This document shows positions 1-5,149 of a DNA stretch of 5,149 bases, one piece after another. The DNA is taken from assembly GCA_017694735.1 (NCBI GenBank), contig JADIMN010000104.1, forward strand, positions 1-5,149. Direction: 5' to 3'. Position 1 is the stretch's first letter. Each line of letters begins with the position of its first letter. The notes under the pieces are model-generated. The model did no database searches. It saw only the letters and a program-made list of their open reading frames with translations, and was not told the origin of the DNA. The stretch comes from Candidatus Alectryobacillus merdavium (GTDB lineage Bacteria; Bacillota_I; Bacilli_A; RFN20; CAG-826). The position numbers and the translations under genes were made by a program.

Positions 1-10
1 AAATATATAT

Positions 11-38
11 TTTTAACTTTAACAAATAGTGTTAAAAT
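11..38 (+). promoter_or_regulatory. possible promoter upstream of gpmA
   Basis: A TAAAAT hexamer at 33-38 resembles a sigma-A -10 box (TATAAT, 5 of 6). It lies 25 nt before the gpmA ATG. The only -35 candidate at a usable distance is the weak TTTTAA at 11-16, with a 16-nt spacer. A better -35-like hexamer, TTAACA at 19-24, is too close to this -10. In DNA this A+T-rich such matches arise easily by chance, and upstream sequence is missing, so an upstream promoter or read-through from an earlier gene is equally possible. Confidence 0.3.
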
Positions 39-50
39 ACTTGTGTGTTA

Positions 51-57
51 AAAGGAG
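51..57 (+). promoter_or_regulatory. ribosome binding site of gpmA
   Basis: AAAGGAG is a strong Shine-Dalgarno sequence with 6 nt between it and the ATG at 64. It fixes the gpmA start and is the best ribosome binding site in the window, consistent with high expression of a glycolytic enzyme. Confidence 0.85.
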
Positions 58-63
58 AAGTTT

Positions 64-816
64 ATGAAAAAATATCAATTAGTTTTAATTAGACACGGCG
101 AAAGTGAATGGAATAAATTAAATTTATTCACTGGATGGACAGATGTAGAATTAAGTGAAAAAGGTGTTGAAGAAGCAAAATTAGGTGGAAAATTACTAAA
201 AGAAGAAGGATTCCACTTTGATGTTGCATATACTTCATTTTTAAGAAGAGCAATTCATACTTTAAATCTTGTTTTAAATGAAATGGGTGAAGAATTTATT
301 CCAGTTCATAAAACATGGAGATTAAATGAAAGACATTATGGTGCTTTACAAGGCTTAAATAAAGCTGAGACTGCTGAAAAATATGGAGAAGAACAAGTTA
401 AAATTTGGAGAAGAAGCTATGATGTTCAACCTCCAGCACTTGAAAAAAATGATAAGAGAAACCCAGCTTTACAAGAAACATATAGAGAAGTAAGTGTTGA
501 TGATTTACCTCTTACAGAATGTTTAAAAGATACAGTAGCTAGAGTTCTTCCTTATTGGGAATGTGAAATTAAACCAGCAATTGTTAGCGGTAAAAGAGTT
601 GTTATTGCTGCTCATGGCAATTCATTAAGAGCTTTAGTTAAATATTTAGAAAATATTAGTGATGAAGATATTGTTGGATTAAATATTCCTACCGGAGTAC
701 CACTTGTCTATGAATTCGATGAATATTTCCATGTTATTTCTAAAAGATATTTAGGAGATCAAGAAAAAATTAAAGCAGCTATGCAAGCTGTTGCAAATCA
801 AGGTAAGGCAAAATAA
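64..816 (+). CDS. gpmA: 2,3-bisphosphoglycerate-dependent phosphoglycerate mutase
   Basis: This cytosolic glycolytic and gluconeogenic enzyme interconverts 3-phosphoglycerate and 2-phosphoglycerate through a phosphohistidine intermediate primed by 2,3-bisphosphoglycerate. The 250-residue length equals that of the E. coli enzyme, and key residues fall at the same numbers: the N-terminal RHGESEWN motif with catalytic His11 (residues 10-17), Arg62 in the SFLRRA segment, Glu89 in NERHYG (proton donor/acceptor), Lys100, Arg116-Arg117 in the RRSYD segment, and the second active-site His184 in AAHGNS. The NIPTGVPLVYE segment (208-218) is also typical. The ATG has a strong Shine-Dalgarno sequence, and the TAA lies 1 nt before the next ATG, so translation of the acyltransferase gene is probably coupled. 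Nothing is truncated or odd. The family is not in doubt; in other Firmicutes the cofactor-independent enzyme GpmI often does this job. Confidence 0.97.
   Translation: MKKYQLVLIRHGESEWNKLNLFTGWTDVELSEKGVEEAKLGGKLLKEEGFHFDVAYTSFLRRAIHTLNLVLNEMGEEFIPVHKTWRLNERHYGALQGLNKAETAEKYGEEQVKIWRRSYDVQPPALEKNDKRNPALQETYREVSVDDLPLTECLKDTVARVLPYWECEIKPAIVSGKRVVIAAHGNSLRALVKYLENISDEDIVGLNIPTGVPLVYEFDEYFHVISKRYLGDQEKIKAAMQAVANQGKAK
805..808 (+). promoter_or_regulatory. ribosome binding site deciding the acyltransferase start
   Basis: AAGG inside the last codons of gpmA sits 9 nt before the ATG at 818. It supports that ATG over the in-frame TTG at 791, which has no Shine-Dalgarno sequence and would overlap gpmA by 26 nt. 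Confidence 0.6.
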
Positions 817-817
817 T

Positions 818-2098
818 ATGGATAACGCTAAAAAAGTTAGAGGTAGGAAGATAAAAGTTCCTCCTTCCTGGTTTTATTATCCACTTACATATTTAATGAG
901 ACCTATTTTAAATAGACAACAAAATTTTAAGTGTAATATTATTGATGATCCAAGAAAATTAAAAGAACCATATCTTTTAATTGGTAATCACGCTTCAAGA
1001 GTAGACTATATTTTTGGTGGATTAGCTTTGTTACCAAATAAATTTAATTTCGTTGTTGGCTATAATGAGTTTTTTAGATCTCATTTAAAGTTTATTTTTA
1101 AAATGGGTAATATTATTTCCAAGAAAAATTTTGTTACCGATGTTTATAGTGTTAAACAAATGATTAATATTATAAAGAAAGGTGGAAGAGTTTGTATTTA
1201 TCCAGAGGGAATGTCTTCAATTTCTGGACATAGTCAACCTGTAGCTTTAGGAAGCGGTAAATTAATTAAGTTTTTAAAAGTACCTGTTTATTGCGTAATA
1301 ACAAAAGGTGGGTATTTAACAAATACAAAATATAATCTCGATATAAGAAAAGGTAAAGTTGAATCCGAAATTAAACTTCTATTTTCTAAAGAAGATTTAG
1401 AAAAATTAAGTCCTGAAGAAATCGAAGATATTTTAAATGAAAAACTATATCATGATGATTTTGAATGGAATAAGAAAATGCATATTAAATATAATATGCA
1501 TGGTGAAAGTGCTAAATTTTTAGATCAATTATTATTCTATTGCCCAATTTGTGGACATAGTTTCGAGATGAAGGGAAGTGGTGATACCCTTGTTTGTAAA
1601 CACTGTGGAAGTGGTGTTAAAGTAGATGATTACTACGATTTAATCCCACTTAAAGAAAAAGATAAAAAATCTTATCCTGAAACAATTTCTAAATGGTTTG
1701 ATTTAGAAAGAGAAGTCATTAAAGATTACCTCCATAAACATGATGACTATTATTTTGAGGATGATGTTTATTTAGGAATTATTCCAAAAAATAGATATTT
1801 AAAACATCAAATGACTTCTGAAATTGAGGGCGAGGGAAAAATTAGTATTACTAAATCTGGATTTACTTTTAAAGGTAAATTATTCGATCAAGATTTTAAT
1901 TTTTCTTTAGATCCACAAGAATTTCCAACCCTTGGTATGGTTACGGATACATCAAAGTTTTCATTATTTTATGATGGAGAATTTTATGAGATTATACCAA
2001 AGAATAGAAAATCTACTATCTTATGGTTATTTTTAGTCGAAGAAACTCATAGATTAAATAATGGAGCTTGGAAAGATTATAAATGGAAAAATAAATAA
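818..2098 (+). CDS. PlsC-type acyltransferase with C-terminal zinc ribbon and probable PH-like domain
   Basis: Probable 1-acylglycerol-3-phosphate or related lysophospholipid acyltransferase, acting at the inner face of the membrane in phospholipid synthesis. With the ATG at 818 it has 426 residues, against about 200-250 for a simple PlsC. The acyltransferase domain covers about residues 20-185. It has the HX4D catalytic motif in NHASRVD (His58, Asp63) and the YPEG substrate-binding motif (128-131), a variant of FPEG. A short hydrophobic, aromatic stretch near residues 18-31 may touch the membrane. After a charged linker comes a zinc ribbon with Cys242, Cys245, Cys260 and Cys263 (CX2C-X14-CX2C). 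Residues about 330-410 are predicted-beta-like and end in a hydrophobic helix, resembling a PH/GRAM-type fold; this is inference from pattern only. The gene lies 1 nt after gpmA and 22 nt before a fatty-acid-binding protein gene, which fits a lipid role. The acyltransferase call is firm; the acyl acceptor is unknown. Confidence 0.85.
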   Translation: MDNAKKVRGRKIKVPPSWFYYPLTYLMRPILNRQQNFKCNIIDDPRKLKEPYLLIGNHASRVDYIFGGLALLPNKFNFVVGYNEFFRSHLKFIFKMGNIISKKNFVTDVYSVKQMINIIKKGGRVCIYPEGMSSISGHSQPVALGSGKLIKFLKVPVYCVITKGGYLTNTKYNLDIRKGKVESEIKLLFSKEDLEKLSPEEIEDILNEKLYHDDFEWNKKMHIKYNMHGESAKFLDQLLFYCPICGHSFEMKGSGDTLVCKHCGSGVKVDDYYDLIPLKEKDKKSYPETISKWFDLEREVIKDYLHKHDDYYFEDDVYLGIIPKNRYLKHQMTSEIEGEGKISITKSGFTFKGKLFDQDFNFSLDPQEFPTLGMVTDTSKFSLFYDGEFYEIIPKNRKSTILWLFLVEETHRLNNGAWKDYKWKNK

Positions 2099-2120
2099 GC
2101 TATTTATTTAGAGTTGTTAT

Positions 2121-2954
2121 ATGTCATATAAAATTGTTGTTGATTCATCATCAAATTTAAAAAATGACTATTTAAAAGACCAAGATATTGGTTTTGAGGT
2201 TGTTCCATTAACAATTAGAGTTGATGATGAAATATTTGTTGATAATGATAATATAGATGTTGATAAAATGCTTACTTCAATGCATAAAAGTAAGAAAAAA
2301 TCTACATCTGCTTGTCCTTCACCATATGATTTTTTAAAAACATTTGAAGGATACGATAATATTTTTATTATAACCATTTCTTCAAAATTAAGTGGTTGTT
2401 ATAATAGTGCAATAAATGCTGGCCAACAAGCTCAAAACGAGGGTAAAAATGTATATGTAATTGATTCAAAAGCTACAGCTGGCAGCATGATTTTATTAGT
2501 TGATGAAGTATATAGATTAATTAAAGAAAATTATTCTTTTGAAGAAATAAAAACTAAAATTGATGAATATCAAAAAAGCATTAATTTATTATTTGTTTTG
2601 TCAAAATATGATAATTTAGTTAAAAATGGAAGAATGTCTAGATTTGTTGCAATTATTGCAACAAGTCTTGCAATAAAACCTTTATGTATTGCAGATAATG
2701 GTGAAATAAAAGTACAAGAAAAAATTAGAACTTTTAAAGGTGTTTTAAAACGATTAGTTTTTAACATTGGAACTTTATGTAAAGAAACAAAAAATAAGAT
2801 TTGCTATATTTGTCATACTAAAAATCTTGAGGATTCTTTATTTTTAAAATCATTAATTGAGAAAAATTATTCTTTTAAAGATGTAAGAATTGTCGAAAAT
2901 AGAGGTTTAACAGCTTTTTACTCACTAGAAAAAGGCATTATTGTTTCTTTTTAA
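2121..2954 (+). CDS. DegV/FakB-family fatty-acid-binding protein
   Basis: DegV-family proteins (FakB where studied) bind a fatty acid in a closed pocket and present its carboxylate to the kinase FakA for phosphorylation, feeding exogenous fatty acids into phospholipid synthesis. The 277-residue length is normal. Family landmarks in order: VVDSSSNL near the N-terminus (6-13), the STSACPSP loop (61-68, equivalent to the usual TSxPS), ISSKLSG (86-92) with the serine that would hold the carboxylate at Ser91, VIDSKATAG (113-121), and NGRMSRF (169-175) with Arg171. The C-terminus carries ENRGLTAFYSLEKG (259-272) where well-studied FakBs have a His-containing HxGPG-like motif, so a catalytic histidine appears absent. 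It has no signal peptide and is cytosolic. The Shine-Dalgarno sequence is weak (AGAG at 2110-2113), so translation may depend on the upstream gene. No FakA is visible. The family call is firm; the fatty-acid role is by homology. Confidence 0.9.
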   Translation: MSYKIVVDSSSNLKNDYLKDQDIGFEVVPLTIRVDDEIFVDNDNIDVDKMLTSMHKSKKKSTSACPSPYDFLKTFEGYDNIFIITISSKLSGCYNSAINAGQQAQNEGKNVYVIDSKATAGSMILLVDEVYRLIKENYSFEEIKTKIDEYQKSINLLFVLSKYDNLVKNGRMSRFVAIIATSLAIKPLCIADNGEIKVQEKIRTFKGVLKRLVFNIGTLCKETKNKICYICHTKNLEDSLFLKSLIEKNYSFKDVRIVENRGLTAFYSLEKGIIVSF

Positions 2955-2971
2955 TGAAAGTGTGAATATTT

Positions 2972-3673
2972 ATGAAAGAAAAAATAAATAAATTGTTAAA
3001 ATATTTTGTAAGTGGTGGCCTTGCAGGTTTTTTTATCTCTTTTGGTGGACTTGCATATATTTTGTGTAATGCATACATTAAAATTGATTCTGGTTTAGCT
3101 AAATTTATTGGAGCACTTACTTTTACTGTTGGACTATTTTTTATTTGTATTTTCTCTTTACTTTTATATACTGGAAAAATAGGATATGTAATAGATAAAG
3201 AAGAAGATAAATTTAAAAAACTTATTATTTGTATTGTTTCAAATTGTCTTGTTGCATTTGCAATGGGTTGTATATCTTATGTTATTTTTAAGAATAATAG
3301 TGATGTTATGAACTATTTAGATACAATTGTTGCCCAAAAAAATAATTTTTTAGGCAATAATATGCTTAGTTTAGAATTACTGATTAAAGGTTATTTATGT
3401 GGCGTTTGTGTTTTTATTGCAACATATATATTTAAAAAATCAAATACAACTTTATTTAAGTTTTTAGGAATTATAATTCCTATCTTCTTATTTGTCTTTT
3501 CAGGTTTTGAACACTGCATTGCAAATGTATTTTTTGTTGGTTTTGCTATGGAATTTTCTTGGCAAGCTCTTTGTAATTTCTTATTAGTTCTTGTTGGAAA
3601 TTCTCTTGGAAGTATTACATTTAATGCTTTATTTAAATATATTGAGGTAAAAGTGCATGATAAAGATAATTAA
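2972..3673 (+). CDS. formate/nitrite transporter (FNT) family channel, divergent
   Basis: Inner-membrane channel of the FocA/NirC/HSC family, whose pentamers pass small monovalent anions such as formate, nitrite, hydrosulfide or lactate. The 233 residues hold about six hydrophobic segments (near 12-34, 44-68, 84-106, 136-153, 162-190 and 197-223). Signature regions are recognisable: a glycine-rich first helix (SGGLAGFFISFGG, 14-26), LLLYTGKIGYV (63-73) in place of the usual ELFTGN, and GFEHCIANVFF (178-188) containing the pore histidine His181, followed by LVGNSLGS (207-214) like the family GNxxGG. Substitution of the usual Glu and Asn in the LFTGN-type motif makes it a distant member, and the substrate cannot be assigned. 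The start ATG has only a poor Shine-Dalgarno sequence (GAAAG at 2956-2960), 17 nt after the previous stop. Formate export linked to fermentation is a plausible role, by inference. Confidence 0.82.
   Translation: MKEKINKLLKYFVSGGLAGFFISFGGLAYILCNAYIKIDSGLAKFIGALTFTVGLFFICIFSLLLYTGKIGYVIDKEEDKFKKLIICIVSNCLVAFAMGCISYVIFKNNSDVMNYLDTIVAQKNNFLGNNMLSLELLIKGYLCGVCVFIATYIFKKSNTTLFKFLGIIIPIFLFVFSGFEHCIANVFFVGFAMEFSWQALCNFLLVLVGNSLGSITFNALFKYIEVKVHDKDN
3644..3647 (+). promoter_or_regulatory. ribosome binding site of the metallophosphoesterase, inside the FNT gene
   Basis: GAGG lies 9 nt before the ATG at 3657 and within the final codons of the FNT gene. It supports the 17-nt gene overlap as real and the ATG at 3657 as the start, which also gives the complete N-terminal signal sequence. 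Confidence 0.6.
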
Positions 3674-4742
3674 AAATTTATCATTAATTTTATTAACAAG
3701 CTTTTCTTTAATTTTACCAAGTGGATGCGGTGAGAGTAAAACTTATAATTATGATGATTATATTATTAAATTAAACGTTTCAAAAAATGAGCCTTTTAAA
3801 ATTATGCAATTATCAGATTTGCATTTAGGAATTAATGGTGATATTCAAAAACAATATCAATTTTTAAGAGAAAACATTTTTGAAAGTAAACCTAATTTGA
3901 TTGTATTAACTGGAGATTCATTTATTTATGCAACTAGAGAACTTGTCTATGATTTTATTGGTTTTTTAAATGAAACAATTGATGATTTAGAAAAAGAATT
4001 AAATAGAAGAGTTTATTATACATATACTTATGGAAATCACGATTTACAAGGAAATTATGATTATTATTTTATAAATAATGCTTTATTAGAAGACTCAAAG
4101 AAAGCATCTTCATCATGTTTATTTATTGATTATAAAGATGATGATTTAACTGGAAATACTAATTTTTGTATTGATTTATATGATGAAGATAATGAAAATG
4201 ATTTACTTTATAGATTTTATATAATTGATTCTAATACTTATCATGCAAATGTTGCTGATTATGATTATGATGTCATTCATCAAGATCAATTAGATCATAT
4301 TAACAACATTCATGAAAATACAAATGATAAAGATTATTGTGGACTAGCATTTTTCCATATACCATTATTTGAATTTCAGACTGCAAATGATATAAAAGAT
4401 GAAAATTCTACTTCATATCCAAGAGTAGTTGATTATATTGGTGAAAATAACGAGGATACTGGTGTTGGATATACTGATGAGTTTAAGCCTTATGATGTAT
4501 TGTATGATTGCAATGTAAGAGGAATTTTTGTTGGTCACGATCATTTAAATTATTCTTCAATTGAATTTATTAAATCTTCAGAGAGAAATGAAAGTGTAAT
4601 ATTATCATATGGTGTTAAATCAACAAACCAAATATATCATGATGATAATATTCTTGGCTATAAAGAGGCTAACTTAGACTTAAATAATCCTCATTTATCT
4701 TTAGATAATATTAATATAGTAAAGGATAAAAAATATGAATAA
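3657..4742 (+). CDS. exported calcineurin-like metallophosphoesterase, probable lipoprotein
   Basis: Two-metal phosphohydrolase of the calcineurin-like superfamily, 361 residues, probably acting outside the cytoplasmic membrane. The N-terminus has Lys3 and Lys6, a hydrophobic stretch (8-20) and PSGC with Cys24, suggesting lipid attachment; position -3 of this lipobox is Pro rather than Leu/Val/Ile, so anchoring is less certain than export. Metal-binding motifs occur in order: SDLHLG (Asp54, His56), TGDS (Asp87), YGNHD (Asn127, His128), FFHIP (His234) and GHDH (His294, His296). The full set implies an active enzyme. The HIPLFEF and VGHDH spacing resembles the Dcr2/purple-acid-phosphatase-like branch, but the substrate (phosphomonoester, nucleotide or lipid) cannot be named. 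The region between GNHD and HIP is rich in Asp, Asn and Tyr. The gene overlaps FNT by 17 nt and the next gene by 8 nt, so these three envelope genes are tightly coupled. Confidence 0.88.
   Translation: MIKIIKNLSLILLTSFSLILPSGCGESKTYNYDDYIIKLNVSKNEPFKIMQLSDLHLGINGDIQKQYQFLRENIFESKPNLIVLTGDSFIYATRELVYDFIGFLNETIDDLEKELNRRVYYTYTYGNHDLQGNYDYYFINNALLEDSKKASSSCLFIDYKDDDLTGNTNFCIDLYDEDNENDLLYRFYIIDSNTYHANVADYDYDVIHQDQLDHINNIHENTNDKDYCGLAFFHIPLFEFQTANDIKDENSTSYPRVVDYIGENNEDTGVGYTDEFKPYDVLYDCNVRGIFVGHDHLNYSSIEFIKSSERNESVILSYGVKSTNQIYHDDNILGYKEANLDLNNPHLSLDNINIVKDKKYE
4721..4726 (+). promoter_or_regulatory. ribosome binding site of the last, partial gene
   Basis: AAAGGA with 8 nt to the ATG at 4735, inside the final codons of the phosphoesterase gene. 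It is a good Shine-Dalgarno sequence and the main reason to accept the 8-nt overlapping start of the downstream gene. Confidence 0.7.
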
Positions 4743-5149
4743 TAATCAAGATCTTTATAAAAATTTTGATACAAAAAATAATTATTTTGTTAATTATTAT
4801 GAAATTATAATTGCATTACTTGTAAGTATTCTTTTCTATGGTTTTGTTAATTTTTTAATTTCATTTGTTGTTTATGATTATCAAAATGTAATTGCAATTT
4901 TAGGAAGCAGTTTTATATATGGTATTGCCTTTATTCAATATATATTTCATATAAAACGAAGCAAAATGAAAGAATTTAGTAATATTGGCGCAATTATTTA
5001 TCTGTCAATTACATCTTTATTTATACTTTTAGGAATTATCTTTGTTAGTTTAAATGCTTCAATGTTTGTTTCAAACAATAGTATTGGATCATATGCATAT
5101 ATTGATGTATTACCATTACCATATAATTTTTATGTATATGGTGCTATTG
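4735..5149 (+). CDS. multi-pass membrane protein of unknown function, N-terminal part only
   Basis: The frame opens at ATG 4735 and stays open to the window edge (138 full codons), so the C-terminus and total length are unknown. I do not recognise the family. The visible part starts with a polar, Asn-rich stretch (MNNNQDLYKNFDTKNN) without a signal peptide, then has three likely membrane segments near residues 22-46, 53-71 and 83-108. A basic loop HIKRSKMK (72-79) between the second and third segments suggests that loop is cytoplasmic. After the third segment comes a polar stretch with Asn and Ser, then an aromatic run including DVLPLPYNFYVYG. It overlaps the phosphoesterase gene by 8 nt and has a good Shine-Dalgarno sequence, so the two are probably translated together. 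Codon use matches its neighbours. It is real by position, open frame and ribosome binding site; function is open. Confidence 0.75.
   Translation, partial: MNNNQDLYKNFDTKNNYFVNYYEIIIALLVSILFYGFVNFLISFVVYDYQNVIAILGSSFIYGIAFIQYIFHIKRSKMKEFSNIGAIIYLSITSLFILLGIIFVSLNASMFVSNNSIGSYAYIDVLPLPYNFYVYGAI

Noticed and set aside
791..817. In-frame TTG start that would extend the acyltransferase by 9 residues
   Set aside because: It has no Shine-Dalgarno sequence, overlaps gpmA by 26 nt, and the ATG at 818 has AAGG at a suitable distance.
2099..2120. Intergenic gap examined for a terminator or promoter
   Set aside because: The 22 nt are A+T-rich with no stem-loop or T-tract and no convincing promoter hexamers.
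2168..2377. Open frame of 69 codons on the minus strand
   Set aside because: It lies fully inside the DegV gene, which has clear family motifs in the opposite strand, and its product resembles no known protein.
2570..2767. Open frame of 65 codons on the minus strand
   Set aside because: It is an antisense shadow of the DegV gene with no recognisable motif or supporting signals.
2954..2965. Three-codon mini-ORF (ATG AAA GTG TGA) overlapping the DegV stop as TAATG
   Set aside because: It is too short to interpret, lacks its own ribosome binding site and is likely a chance reading of the spacer before the FNT gene.
4180..4280. GAT/TAT-rich stretch in the phosphoesterase that looks repetitive
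   Set aside because: It encodes an Asp/Tyr-rich part of the protein with irregular spacing, and no exact tandem unit is maintained.

Overview
This window looks like a single co-directional gene cluster from a low-GC member of the Firmicutes/Tenericutes (Bacilli, Erysipelotrichia or RF39-like lineage). The DNA is very A+T-rich and codon choice strongly favours A/T-ending codons (TTA, AAA, ATT, AGA). All five complete genes end in TAA. All of the roughly 12 tryptophans are TGG and no TGA occurs inside a reading frame, so there is no sign of the Mycoplasma code (UGA = Trp). Assignment to a genus is not possible from this sequence.

Layout, all on the + strand: (1) a short A+T-rich leader with a possible promoter; (2) 64-816, a cofactor-dependent phosphoglycerate mutase (gpmA) with every key residue intact; (3) 818-2098, a PlsC-type lysophospholipid acyltransferase with a zinc ribbon and a probable PH-like beta domain attached at the C-terminus; (4) 2121-2954, a DegV/FakB-family fatty-acid-binding protein; (5) 2972-3673, a divergent formate/nitrite (FNT) family channel; (6) 3657-4742, a probably exported or lipid-anchored metallophosphoesterase; (7) 4735 to the window end, the start of a multi-pass membrane protein of unknown function. 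Gaps are 1, 22 and 17 nt, followed by overlaps of 17 and 8 nt. No terminator hairpin is visible between genes, so the set is probably one transcription unit.

Functionally, gpmA is glycolytic housekeeping. The acyltransferase and FakB-like protein could act together in membrane lipid synthesis: FakB presents exogenous or recycled fatty acids to a kinase, and a PlsC enzyme uses activated acyl groups. The kinase FakA and the enzymes PlsX/PlsY are not in the window. The FNT channel could export formate made downstream of glycolysis, but its substrate cannot be read from the sequence. The phosphoesterase and the last protein are envelope proteins whose role here is unknown. I found no mobile element, CRISPR array, RNA gene or clear novel system. 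The most unusual items are the multidomain acyltransferase and the FakB-like protein with an altered C-terminal motif.
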